Part shown: positions 23,551-35,515 of the stretch, one piece after another
How the letters are laid out: every line of letters begins with the position of its first letter
Numbering within the stretch: position 1 is the stretch's first letter
Made by a program: the position numbers and the translations under genes
Notes under the pieces: generated by a model
The model's database searches: none
The model's input: only the letters and a program-made list of their open reading frames with translations
What the model was told of the DNA's origin: nothing
Assembly: GCF_021130785.1 (NCBI RefSeq)
Contig: NW_025777412.1
Span: 50,169 to 114,168, forward strand
Reading direction: 5' to 3'
DNA length: 64,000 nt
Source of the DNA: Homalodisca vitripennis
Taxonomy: Eukaryota > Arthropoda > Insecta > Hemiptera > Cicadellidae

Positions 23551-26375
23551 AGAATCACATCTATATTGTCCATATTCAAGGTTAAAATCTATAACACTCT
23601 AGAAACACAGAGAGCCGTTCAAAGCAAATTAAAAAATAGAGTGTGGCTATCAATAACGAAATAAAAAGATACCTAAAACAATGCCTTAATTAGTATTATG
23701 CATAAATACAATGGAATAATAATATAGAGGCAAGGTTCCAGTACATGCAATGATATTTAAATATTATTTTTAGATTTGAATCATTGGGGTACAAACAGAA
23801 TTATGGAAAAAGACTGACCATAACTATTTTAACATTTGCCATACTAATAAATTCGCATTCATTCATTTCAATAATTATGAAAACGTAGAATTTAACAATG
23901 ATGTATAACGGATTTTACGGCGTAGATATATTAGACTTACTACTAATCAGTTCCAATCGTCTGTTTTATTCATATAAACCATTAAAATACAGTAATCCAT
24001 ACAAACCATTATTTAAGCCATTTGTTAAAGAGTTTTTGCATTAACACCGAGAATAAGAGATCTGTCTTAACTATGGCAAAATATTATATAGCCAATTATA
24101 TTTACCTTTAAAAACATACAACATACGTATACAGGTATATCATCATTATGCTAACACAATCTGCCAGATTGCTAGATTAATACTTAAATGGATATGGTTT
24201 TCCTTATTTAACTATAGCAAGTAAGATTACGTTTCAATATTTTTGCAGTTTTAGCTATATTCTTAAGTAGAAAATATGACGAGAAATTTAATAAACGACG
24301 TAAATGGCGTATAAAGGGGTCATTTTTCTAAATATATAGTTTCAGTACTCGATATCTGAAACATGAACTCTTAGAAGTTGCGTTTGTACTTGATTGGTTT
24401 GCTAGTCAGACTGACCATACAGACAGACTGTGCTGCTGTAGTCAGCTGTGACCCAAGACAATTTGGAGCACAATACGACAGTAGACAAGCCTCAGACAGT
24501 GGCAGCACAGGCTGTAACTCAATTGTTGTCTAAACTGCAATATTAAATATTCTCAGAAGTGTTTCCGTTGATGGTGCAACTATATAAACATATCACTGAA
24601 ATTGAATTACCTTTACAGCCAATGCAGTTCAATTTCTGATTTCGGGGCGCGTTTAATTAAATAATTAATTTGTAGTTCTTTGTAATTATATGATGAGGGA
24701 ATACTTATAAAAGTATGTTACATTTCAAACAGTAACAATATAGAATCATTTGCTTATGTATTTCACTATTAGCATATAGCATTTTTATGCGTTATATATA
24801 ATGGTAGTATGGTAGCTATTTATTAAAAAAACATTTTAGAATTTAAAATGTAGATCCATATTTGAGCATATAACTTGATACGTGAAAAACGAAACATTTC
24901 TTATTTAAAAAGTGACTACTAACTGATTATTGTAACAAATATCGAGTTAATTGTTAAAATGTGTACCATTAAATGATGATTTTTTGTATATATATTCATA
25001 CAGTGAGGCAAAACAAAAACAACTTTTTCGTTTGGTGTAGCTTATTTTTTAACATCAGCTCGTTGCATATTTGCGTTGTTTTCTGTATCTACTTTCATTC
25101 GCCACTTCTTTTCGACAGGATAGGACTTTTACCTAACCGAAATCCCATTTTTTACTCCAATTTTACTTTTCCGATGATTATGCATGGTCCCAACAGTGAT
25201 CTTAATACAATCTAAATAAAGCTGTACGTTACATTCGGAGCACCGGATTATGTTATATCATTAATATACAACATTATTAAAGAGTTTCCAATAGGCATGA
25301 ACTCATAAACCTACTTCAAATGTCTCAGAATAAGCTCTTGAGACAATTCACAGTCCAGAATGTAAGATTTTTAAATATAACTGGCGACAATTTAAAATCC
25401 GGAAATTTGCTAAAAATGGGGTGAAACACAAAATATATATGTTTATAACAATAATTTACAACACCGGCATAGTAATATTAAGAACTACAGTAAGATGACA
25501 TGCAGTTATTATTTATTGCATTATTCAATTATGTCTTAATGTTTAATTATATAATCTGATAGATTTTTAAATAAAAATATTTAAAGAACTATACCAAGCC
25601 AGGGATAAACAATAATTACTGGTTGATAAAGTAAAATAATTAGTTCGACTATATCCTTAACAGGACTGTATCCTTAAAACAGTCAGTTATCTTTATATAT
25701 CATCTTCAAAAAATGCTCATTGATAAAAGAAGAAAAATAACACCATTAAAAATTATATTACATTATAAACAACTTTTGGAGAAAGATCCATTTTTAAAGA
25801 GAAGTAAACTAGTTTTAATTAATTTAAATAGCAATAAGTGTTAAGTTAAAAGTCCTATTGTATCATTTGTAAATTAAGACAGTAATTTGTTACTAAGAAG
25901 TTTGTGAACTTGTAGATACTCATTATAGTATTAAAGTGCAAAATAAAGTAGAAGTTATTTATTAAATTATAAAATAATAGTAGTATAACAGGAATAAAAC
26001 ATTGTTTGGAGTAAACTTGTAATCTTCACCTTCCTGTTGGTGAATACCTCTTAAGAAATAAATGTTAAACTAATAATTATTACTTAAATACTACGTCATT
26101 GTATATATTTTTACTACTATTAGTATACACAGTATATAGTACTATAAAATGTATTTATGGATGATTAGGGTAATTCGGCCATAACTAGTTGAGATCTTGC
26201 AGTAATATTGACCATTACGTCACTGTATGTAAATAGATATTAACATCGGTATAGTGTAAAATTTATATATAGCACCTACCAATATAATCATTTTATTAAG
26301 ATCCGCTACCATACAACTTGTTGAAGATGAAGTGTGTATTGGGTACTGTTAACTTATTTACATTTAAACACAATA
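23551..26375. other. AT-rich intergenic DNA, nothing recognised
   Basis: No gene recognised. A GC-richer patch at 24,410-24,540 has an 8-bp inverted CTGTGCTG/CAGCACAG pair. The 80-codon frame at 24,973-25,215 shows no family signature. Confidence 0.5.
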
Positions 26376-26517
26376 AACCAATATTTAAAAATTTTAATTT
26401 TTGTGAGGCCTTTCGATAGTAAGGCTAACTTCGTCTGACACATCTTTTTTGAGTGTCTGACAAAAATAGCCTTGCTATCGAAAGGCCTAACTAAAATAAA
26501 AGTTTTAAATATTGGTT
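26376..26517. repeat. 142-bp fold-back palindrome
   Basis: Two arms of about 66 bp, roughly 85% complementary by eye, meet at a T6 loop near 26,447. Each arm runs from AACCAATATTTAAAA at the outside, through AGGCCTTTCGATAG, to GTCNGACAC at the centre. The long perfect inner block AGGCCTTTCGATAG suggests either recent formation or selection on structure. It lies about 180 bp upstream of the recognisable part of LINE A in the same orientation and may or may not belong to it. Confidence 0.85.
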
Positions 26518-26796
26518 CATGGAACATGTGTTAAAGTAGCAAATGCTCAGAATTAAATATTCTCTCTATACCTTGTGTTTTTAATATATTTAAATTTAAA
26601 TAAAACAATATGATGCACCGTGATAGTTTACAACTTAAAATTGACAAATTTATCTTGGTCAATGATCAATACTAAATTTTATCACGTCTATTTTCAACCC
26701 TAGTAGAGTATATGGTAATAGAGTAAGCGTGGTAACTGCTGATGTGGTTATCATTGATAAGTGTGAATTTATATTTTTAATTGGTATGAGTTTATA

Positions 26797-27122
26797 GGTT
26801 ACAAAATTTTCCAGTAAATGATTTTATTGATGAATTGTTAAATATCCTACCAAAGCTTAATAAAAATATAATCATGACAGGTGATTTAAATATTAATTTA
26901 CTAAATGATTGTGTAATTACCCAGGGTTAACTTATTTTGATGGATGGCTGTGGTTTTCAGTCTAAGGTCAATACTCCCACAAGAATTACACACAGTTCAC
27001 AATCTTGTATCGATCACATTTTCATTAAACACAGAAAATTAAATTCATTTAAAAGTGCTGTGTTCGATATTGATCTGACAGACCACTGTGCCATAGGTTT
27101 GAAATGTGAAATAAAACTATAA
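26797..27122 (+). pseudogene. LINE A endonuclease C-terminal relic
   Basis: Encodes the last part of an apurinic-type (EEP family) endonuclease that nicks target DNA. Visible pieces are FIDELLNILPKLNKNIIMTG then DLNINLL, which matches the GDxN motif, and after an in-frame stop near 26,927 the stretch NTPTRITHSS..SCIDHIF, then DLTDHC, the usual catalytic Asp-His near the domain end. LINE B has the same motifs in the same order (GDVNINIL, KPTRIT, TCIDHIF, GLTDHC). The N-terminal half of the domain is not readable. Confidence 0.85.
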
Positions 27123-27177
27123 GGCAAATAAAATTAAGGAAGACCGGTTAAATACATAGGTTAGCCTAGATTATAAC

Positions 27178-27800
27178 ATGATTAGAGAAAATTATTGTTA
27201 TGATATTTTCAACCAAATTTTTACTGACATACTAAATAGTAGTAGCAAATCTAAAAATACAAATTCCAAGGTGATAAAGGCAAAGTCAATTAGTTCGTGG
27301 ATGACAGCTAGGTTTGCAAATTGGAAAAAAGGAAAAAAGTATACAGAACTTACCGAAAGAGGCCTTATGCTAATATATTTAAAAACTATTACATTCGATT
27401 CTGTACTAACCTAAAAAATTAAATTGACATAGAGAAAATCCAATATTATTCCAGGAAACTGAGTGACTGTAACGGTGGTTCGCAACAACAATGGAAAATA
27501 ATAAACGATTTGAGTAGGAATTTAAAAAAAAGGTGTTAATCAGATAACTTTAGATAATGGAGTTGTGGTATCGGACGCACATGTTGTAATATACGATATA
27601 AACATATATTTTATCTCTGTTCAATCAGCTGACTATCACGGTCAAGAACAAACAACAAACGGTGCAAGCTGCTTGGCGGCCGCGCCGCTACCTGCGCTAG
27701 TATCGCCTACGCATTGCGTTCATTCGTTTTTTATGTTTCTAACAACATAAACAGAAGTCTAAAATATTATCAATCAGCTAAAGAATAAACGATCAACTGG
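27178..27800 (+). pseudogene. LINE A linker between endonuclease and RT
   Basis: Corresponds to the 'desert' region of LINE ORF2. Readable pieces include KAKSISSWMTARFANWKKGK near 27,280-27,340, SDCNGGSQQQWKIINDLSRN near 27,460-27,520 and, before the RT, INQLKNKRSTGFDSF near 27,770. LINE B has the equivalents SPWINEKLLNKFKREENKLY, NCNGDISRQWKVINQLSGDH and NKKSSGFDSF. Several stops and frameshifts are present. Positions 27,660-27,715 are unusually GC-rich (NotI site GCGGCCGC) against the rest of the element. Confidence 0.75.
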
Positions 27801-27904
27801 ATTCGACTCTTTTAGTACCAAACTTATAAAAGAAACTAAAATTTTTATTACACCAGTATTAACTTATCTTATAAATTGTAGCATGGCTACCGGAAGTTTT
27901 CCAA

Positions 27905-28610
27905 ATTAACTAAAAAACATATCGTAGTGCCGCTGTTAAAAAAAGGAACCTCCACACAATTAAGTAACCTTAGACCGATCAGCCTACTTTCAATTTTCTC
28001 TAAAATATTTGAAAAAATAGTCAATATACGTTTAGTTAAATTACTTAGAAACAATTTTATTAATATTAACCAATATGGGTTCAAGAAAGGGAAATCTACC
28101 GAAGACGCGCTAATAAACTTCTCTAATAAGATATATTTAAATTTAAATGAAAGCACTAAAGTTACAGGATTATTCAATGATTTTTGTAAAGCTTTCGACT
28201 TAGTTAACCACAGAATTTTTTTAAGTAAACTAGAGTCAATAGGACTCAGAGGACTACCTTTAACTCGGTTTACGAGCTATTTAACAGGCAGAAACCAGCA
28301 GGTAAAAATTGAGAGCTGTCTTAGTCCCCCTCTAACCATAAATTCAGGCGTCCCTCAAGGTTCAATTTTATCAGCAACTTTTTTTCTTATTTTTATTAAC
28401 GACCTACTTGAACAGACTTTTTGTGGTAAAATTAGTGCATTTGCAGATGACATTGCGATTTTTTATGCGGAAAAAGAAATCAAAATTCTACATCTAAGGA
28501 TTACAACTGACATATCCTTAATGCAACGATGGTGCTGTAACAATAAAATGCAAATAAATGTTAACAAAAACAAAATATATAAATTTGGGCTTTATAAACT
28601 TTTATTTTGA
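27905..28610 (+). pseudogene. LINE A reverse transcriptase domain
   Basis: One open frame covers most of the palm and fingers of a non-LTR reverse transcriptase. Counting from the Met at 27,927: NLRPISLLS at 14-22, NQYGFKKGKSTEDA at 48-61, motif A FNDFCKAFDLVNH at 83-95, NSGVPQGSILSATFFLIFIN at 139-158 and the catalytic box AFADD at 171-175 (28,437-28,451). All catalytic aspartates appear present, so the frame is unusually well kept for a broken element. It ends with a frameshift near 28,575, where the next frame takes over. No start codon function is implied; it is an internal piece of ORF2. Confidence 0.93.
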
Positions 28611-29332
28611 AATTCCGCTTACATATCATCTACAGGATTGTACACAAACTATTCTATGTAAATGCCAAGCTATAGAACAGGTTAGTCATTTTAAGTATTT
28701 AAGAATCACTATTTATGAAAAATTTAATTGGGGAAAACATATCCAGGAGTTGAACAGCAAAATACGATCAACAACAAGAACATTCTACTTTTTAAAACAA
28801 TTCTGTGATATATTTTTATTGCGAAACCTCTACTATTCTTTAGTCCAGTCAGTACTTCAGTACTGATTAATCTGTTGGAGAGGTGCGTGCAAAATTTTAA
28901 TTGATAATCTTAGAATGTCACAAAATCATATAGTGCGCATAATGCTAAGAAACAAACTAAGAGATAGCTCGTTCCCCCTATTACAACAAATTAGAACGCT
29001 ACCTATTCAACATTATTTGTATGTGTACAAAGTACCGAAACTATATCCTTGTATATGGAACAAGAAACGTAAATAGAAGAATTTTTAGAGTACCAATAGT
29101 AAAAAAATGAAATATTTAGACTCTGCTTTCAGCACTTAGGTCCAAAATTCTTAATAAACTACCTATTAATATTAGATCAATAGATAAATTGAACCTTTTC
29201 AGCAATAGTGTATTCGACTGGTTAATTGAGATAAATGACGTTAGGTTTTTAATAGAGTCATTAGCTAAAGTTAAAAGTTACTGTTTATTTTATATAAAAA
29301 TGAATTTGGTTTCATGTAGCTATTGTATATAA
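28558..29332 (+). pseudogene. LINE A thumb and C-terminal domain relic
   Basis: The frame from 28,558 to 28,866 carries the post-RT region (HFKYLRITIYEKFNWGKHI), usual in CR1/Jockey ORF2 as FKYLGv.id..l.W..HI. A stop at 28,864-28,866 and further frameshifts follow, but the C-terminal tail is readable to a TAA at 29,330-29,332: WRGACKILIDNLRMSQNHIV near 28,876 and LRSKILNKLPINIRSIDKLN then LFSNSVFDWL near 29,130-29,220. LINE B encodes the counterparts FKYLGVFLDTKLTWENHI and GPKYFNQLPSEVKDCSTVKL. Confidence 0.85.
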
Positions 29333-29765
29333 ATGGTAGTTGTATATATGTATAATGTACTGTGTGTGTTATTGAATGCATGTACATGCATTGTGTAATA
29401 GTGAATTTGTTTAAATAGCACTTTGATCTTTCTATGATATAAGTTAGTCATACGTTTATAATATTGATTTGTTTTTAATGTACTATGTTTGCTGTTTTTT
29501 TATATTTGTTTGTTGTTATTTTTTTCATCCGAATTGTATAAAGAGGATGCCAATTATTGTTATGTTGTTTTTACTGTTAATTTTGGATAATTTTTATTCA
29601 GACATTATATGGAAAAGTAGATATTTATATTGGTAATATTTTTTGTATTCTTATTTTTAGTTCATTTTGTAGTTTCAGGCACCTCGGAGAGTGGCCAGCA
29701 TGTAATTTAATGTAACTGAACTCAAAAAGTACTGTATTAAGTTTTATTTATTTTTTTTTTAGACC

Positions 29766-29791
29766 TAATCACACTACTGGACATGTGATTA
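29766..29791 (+). other. LINE A 3'-UTR stem-loop
   Basis: TAATCACA pairs with TGTGATTA around the 10-nt loop CTACTGGACA. The loop is conserved in LINE B and in the 57.8-kb fragment while the stem changes on both sides, as expected of an RNA structure recognised by the LINE reverse transcriptase. Confidence 0.75.
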
Positions 29792-29850
29792 TGCTTTTCC
29801 TAAGACTCTATTTTTGTAATGTTTTTGTACTTTTTTGAAGGAATAAATCA

Positions 29851-31061
29851 CTATTCTCATGTGTGAAGGGGCATATGCGTGTAACGAGGCACTCAGCTGT
29901 ATAGTGTAACAGGGGTTTAGCATAAAGGGGAGGGTCTTCAAACGTGCACATCTCAAAGTTTTCTCGTTAGTCACGAACTATATTACTAGGGCAACACCTG
30001 CCATCTCTTTTTAATATTTTACTTAACATGTTTTTTTTAAATTTTTAATATTCAGTAAACATATTTTTAATTTTTAAAACCTTTTACATATTATAAAAGC
30101 AAGTTATAGGAATAATGAGTTATTTTTCACTTGTATTGTACCTATATTACTATTCAATTCTTTTTTTAATATTTAAAATTCATACTTCATGAAAGTTACT
30201 GTTATTTTTACTTATTACAAACAACTTTTTTTCCTGTTTATTGATCAGTATTTTAGTTGGCTTATTCTTTAATTATATCAACTATTTCACACACTTCGCC
30301 CGCAACTGCTATACAACATTCTGTTTATTTGTTTAATACTTCCCACGATTTCAATAACACTATTTTAGACCAATGTAGAGAAACTCCAAAGTCTAAGATT
30401 CGTACCTTCAAATTGATAGCACTTGTTTCGTAATACGATAGAATCCTTCAATACCTAAAGAATTTAATTAATTATATATCTTGCAACCGATAACCATTTT
30501 TCAGTGATCACGATTGTGAGGGTCAAAGGGTAAGCAAATCTGCGAGTAATTCTTATTTACAGTTTTTAAATTCCAGTTCAAATTAACACTATTTCCAACA
30601 TAATATTTTAAACTGCTATATTTTTTCAATAACAATATATATATATATAATATAATATCTACCTATGTATATATATATATATATATATTCGCTTCGGTTG
30701 TATAATGCAGAATTGCTCTATTATAACAAATTAGACTTCTTAGTTTAAATTTTCCTTTAATATTTCGGCTTTGCCGTTTTCAAAAAGGTATAATAAAAGG
30801 TATAAAACAAAAATAACACAGCAACAAAATTAAACACAAGTAAATAAATAAACATTTGCATAAATAAATAAATAAACAGGAGATTTTTTAACATGTGATT
30901 AACACCAAAGAGAAATATCATGAACAGAGAAAGAATTTAGAAAAAAATAATAATAACAAAACCAATTGATCATTTCATCTTTTATTCATACCAAAGGGTA
31001 CTTTGATTTTAATATTAACTGATGTGCCAGTTTCTAAAATTTGTTCAAAATTTATATACAT

Positions 31062-31063
<2 letters not shown>
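29851..31063. other. AT-rich intergenic DNA with TA tracts
   Basis: Holds two TA tracts at about 30,637-30,690. No gene recognised. Confidence 0.55.
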
Positions 31064-31124
<61 letters not shown>

Positions 31125-31170
31125 CAGACAGACAGAGAGACAGAGACAGACAGACAGACAGAGAGAGAGG
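31064..31170. repeat. (GA)n / (CAGA)n compound microsatellite
   Basis: About 50 bases of GA repeat pass into CAGA and CAGAGA repeats. The Arg-Glu frame through it is an artefact. Confidence 0.95.
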
Positions 31171-33029
31171 TTTTATTTATTATAAGTACGAACAATTCCG
31201 TTTTCTAAATTTTTATTAATATTTTTATGAATAAATAGTACATATTTTTATTGCAAAACTAAAACCAACATCAATAATACTAACACATTTCAATAATTAT
31301 ATTAAAACATGATACACCAAAGTACATATTCTTGCTTCCTAAACCACGTCCACAAAATCATACAATTTCCTCGGTCTAGTCTATAAATTATATGTTTTTT
31401 TTATAACCTAATAAACATCGCTTACCTCGTAGTCTCGTTTATTGCTTTGTGATCCTCAAATTAAACTCACGGCACGAACAGTTTGTTGAATCAAGCTAAT
31501 TCCCCCAGTCGCTGCGTTTTTGTTCCTTCAGCTACTGTAAACATGCCATCCCACAATATCTATGGAAACAAAATTCAATGCCTTACATGTGCACATTCCC
31601 AATTTAGTGAATTGGGTAAAGTCCAGACTATATTAATTGGCTTTCCCTGTTGCTACGATACTGTTACTAAATACTCTTCCTCGAACTTGCGTTCTTTCGT
31701 TATTACGATACATTTAAACTTTAGACAATTGTGCTGAACACCACATTCTCTCTGGTTCACAATGTTTGACATACTCTTGCATGGACTCGCGGTCTATACA
31801 TTTCAATTAAACAGCTACTAAAATCAATAAACAATTTTATGGGCCAGTGGGGTGGAGCTCGGCTAAATTCTTGTCGTATCTGGAGGGACATTTTAGCCCT
31901 TTCCTCATATCAACCCCGAGATTTACTCTTGCATAAATATATTAATAAAAATTACTTACAAACTAAATAACATAATAAAAAAATTGAAAACAATTAAACT
32001 TAGTTCTATACACTATTTATTACATAATATTAATATTAAATAAATACGTTAAAATTTAAATATATTCATTTACTACCTTAAAAACTAAAACAATGTACTA
32101 AAGAAATTGGAAATTAATATGAGCTATCTGTAAAACAAACGCTAATATAAAACAAAAAATTTAAATCTTAAACACAACTTGAATTAATTTGCTTACGGAA
32201 TTATATTTTATTTGTTATATTAATTTTCTCAAATGAATTGAAACCCAACTTATATTAAGAATCTCGAACGAAAACATTGTAACACATTGTAAAACAAAGC
32301 TAGAGATTGATTTAAAAAATACAAATGGCTTTTCTTCCATTCGTCACTTCAGTTGGTTTTTTACAGCTCAGATATTATTTGCATATTGATTTTTTTAACG
32401 TACTTATTTATTTTTCAAAATTAGATACTATTCATACATTGATAGATCATACGATGCTACATAAATAACGGCAGGGCCTGTATTATTAATAATTATATGA
32501 TAACACAGTATGATAGAAGTAATACGTGTAAAAACAATCAAAAGATTCCAGAATGTTTGCTGAGTGAACCCAAGAATGTAATCTGCTGTGAAAGAATTAT
32601 TGGCGAACCTACAACTTCCTCAACAACAAGAAAGTTTGTTATATTTAATTCACTGATTGACATTCTTACTGCTTAATAAAACAATATCTTGATTGAGTAA
32701 TAAATTATAATTTCAAATTTTTATTTATTTCTAGCAAATAAACACGTTTACTTCCCTACAGATGAAAACATTTTCTATATTTTTAATAAAACTGTTCAAG
32801 TTTACTTGAATTTTTAAATTAATTTCTATAAAAAAAATGTATGTTATCAGTAAGTTATACATGTATTTTTTACAAATACATTTGTAGGTGTAAACAATCC
32901 TAGTGTGCCGCTTTGTATTCCCATTCCAAAGTATTTTAATACGAATTTTTACACGATCAAAGGCGATGATACTGAATGAATATTAATATTATATAGTTTT
33001 ATATATAATGTTCATTTAGTGTACATGAC
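31171..33029. other. AT-rich intergenic DNA, nothing recognised
   Basis: An 84-codon plus frame at 31,483-31,737 lacks any family signature. Otherwise no feature. Confidence 0.5.
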
Positions 33030-35515
33030 ATTGTATTATTATTACATCATACTCCATACATAATATTACATGTCATGTCAAGCAAGAAACATCGTCTACT
33101 ACAAGGATAATACTCTGTTAACAAACAGGACAGCAGCTGACCAGGGCTTTACTTCTGAAATTAAATATTGCTCAACATTTATCACTAGGCCTCTCATAAA
33201 ATCCTTTTACGACAGCAATACCTTTGTCTGGTGTCATTTGAGAGTTTCTTAAGTTTTAGGATGTCTCTGAAAACACAGATAAGAATCCAAAATCTTTTAT
33301 ACAACGCAAAATTGATCAACGCTATATTAGTTTATTAATAAAACTCAAGCAGCATTTAGAGAATCTCCTTCATCCGGATATTTTAAAAGGTTAGTATTGA
33401 TTCATCAAACATTAGAGTAACACGTCATACATATAATACTTAGGCTATAGCAACGATATTAAAACATAATTATTCGTTGCAATGATTGAAAGATGGTTGA
33501 AGCACCTTTCATAAATCTTAATCCAGAATATTTAATAATTTGAATCGTCGACTTACCACGTAGAATTATGTGAAAATTATAAGCAATATAAGTAAAAATA
33601 AAATTATTTATTTATATTTAATTCCTCTCCTCAACGTAACCTCTTGGTGATCTTGGTAACCTCTTTATCTCTCTGGTTCAACTTTCTTGTCATTTAACCT
33701 TCTTATCTACATTAAATCTCCCGTTAAAATAATTATTTGACGAATTCAACCTCCTGGTTACTCTTTTTGGTTGATGGTTGACTTATCTTCCTAGTGAACT
33801 AACCTGTGCTAAACGTAACCCTTGGTTAATATGGTCGAATGTCCTACTGAACCGTTTAGTTCATTACACTTTACTGATACCTTGATAAAAATTTCTCAAG
33901 AGTGGAGGAATGTATCAAAATATAGAGTGTAATAAAAATAACTACATACATCGTACGTCATTATACCAGTCTCTAAACAGTAATGATAACTCTAAAATAG
34001 TTCTCTAATAGTACATAATTATATTGAAAACTAAATTATAAATTCTTATAATTTAATGTAGATTGCAATTGGTTGATTTAGAACGTTACTTTAATAGGAC
34101 TTTGTCTGCATAACATTTAACGAACACGGAGTTACTATAATGTACCAAGTTATCACATAGATAGACAATAAAGGTTTACGTCTGTCGCTAGAGGTGCCCT
34201 TCCACTTCCAAGTCACTGACTGTTAGTCCTGCCATTGTAACTAATAAACTGTAATGCTTGTTTTTAATCACTAAACAACAGTTTCTTACTTATTTTTCTA
34301 TTAGTCAAAGTGATTTACAATATGCTTGGAACTGTTGTAGACGCAGCAACATTTCTGTAGTGTTTGAAACAATAGATTGCTTTGAAACATATTCAGACAT
34401 TTTAAATAACTTATTTATAATAGCTATAAAATAACACCTTTACTTTAGGATCAGAAAGCTTAGTGTTTTGAACCAATGAAGTGTATGAGAGATTATTTAC
34501 GAACTTACATGAACGTGTATGGAACCTTTGGGATCGACAAATACTAGACATAAGTTTGTATAACCTGGGTTTATATTATTTAGAGATAATACCTCTTTTC
34601 TTTCGTACTAGCATTTTTTATTTTGTAATATGTTTCTATCACGGCACTATAAAGCTGGTTAACCCAAATATTGATTACAGTGGCTGTTGCAAAAGGAGCT
34701 ATTTTTTCTTCTTGCGCACTTGACGCTAATTGATTACTACATGTAGATGAGCGTTAGCTAATATACCTTGCTTTTCTTGGATACTAACCCAGTTTAAGAG
34801 TTTCGCTTCAATGTTTCTTTTTATATAAAAAATAAACTCACCGTTTTATTTGTTGTTTTATAGACAAACATATTTTTGAAAACATCTACGACAACATTAC
34901 AGCAATACTTATCAATACTTCTTAAACTATGTATTTTTATTATATAAATTATCGCAAAAACTCCTCTTACTATTCTTATCTAATGTATATTGCACAAAAT
35001 GTCGTAAATTTTTGCTAAAGAAAATATTATGTACTATCATAGTAATACTGGAATAAAATTTCACCAAATTCTAAATAATTAAATTTTGCTCTGTTAAGAA
35101 CTGGGCTCACTTCGCTTTTAGAGTCGGCTCATAGAACACTGGATATTAAATTCGAGTTTTTTTTTTTAATGCATTAAAACTTATTTTCAATAAGAGAGCC
35201 TGCAGTAAACTATAGTATATATTTAGTAAAATTCACTTTAATAAACAGCAGCAATGCAAAGAAGATGTACGTAAGTATCACAGAAAATTAATTGATAGTA
35301 AAATTAAAATTTAGTGTCTTTCGCTACCGGAAATAAATCATGAAGAATCCGCTAATTCATTGAAAATTCAATATGTTGAAATTGGTAAACCTTGCTGCCT
35401 CCATAATGGCGTTAGTGAAGATATAAGGAGCAACTAACTGCAAACCGAGATAGAGCAGCAGATAGAGATCCAATCTAAAGTTGTGGGAAGGTTGATGTTA
35501 GTTTAATACATGAAT
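33030..35515 (+). repeat. Diverged segmental duplication, copy 1
   Basis: Four blocks recur in the same order and orientation at 37,098-39,115. Block 1 (33,080-33,250) shares CTACTACAAGGATAATACT and a CTTTACT-CTGAAAT stretch. Block 2 (33,630-33,900) is rich in AACCTCTTGGT-type motifs. Block 3 (34,115-34,375) shares CTTTAATCACTAAA-like and CAAAGTG-TTTA pieces. Block 4 (35,340-35,515) shares ATCTAAAGTTG-GGAAGGT. Copy 1 has about 950 bp between blocks 3 and 4 that copy 2 lacks. Nothing in it is recognisably coding. Confidence 0.65.

Larger units (their letters stand above)
26700..29850 (+). mobile_element. LINE A: decayed CR1/Jockey-type non-LTR retrotransposon
   Basis: A plus-strand element with endonuclease remains, a linker, a reverse transcriptase, the C-terminal tail domain and a long 3' UTR, in the usual order. 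Frameshifts and stops break it into at least five frames, so it cannot encode a working protein. The 5' end is lost or too diverged to place; no ORF1 is seen. The 3' UTR holds a CTCGGAGAGTGGCCAGCA block (29,682-29,702), a stem-loop (29,766-29,791) and a GAAGGAATAAATCAC block ending near 29,850. The same layout recurs in LINE B (48,491-51,600, minus) and in the fragment at 57,694-57,930, so all three belong to one family. Confidence 0.9.

Noticed and set aside
24427..24515. Inverted CTGTGCTG/CAGCACAG pair
   Set aside because: Only eight bases with about 70 bp between; too short to call a structure.
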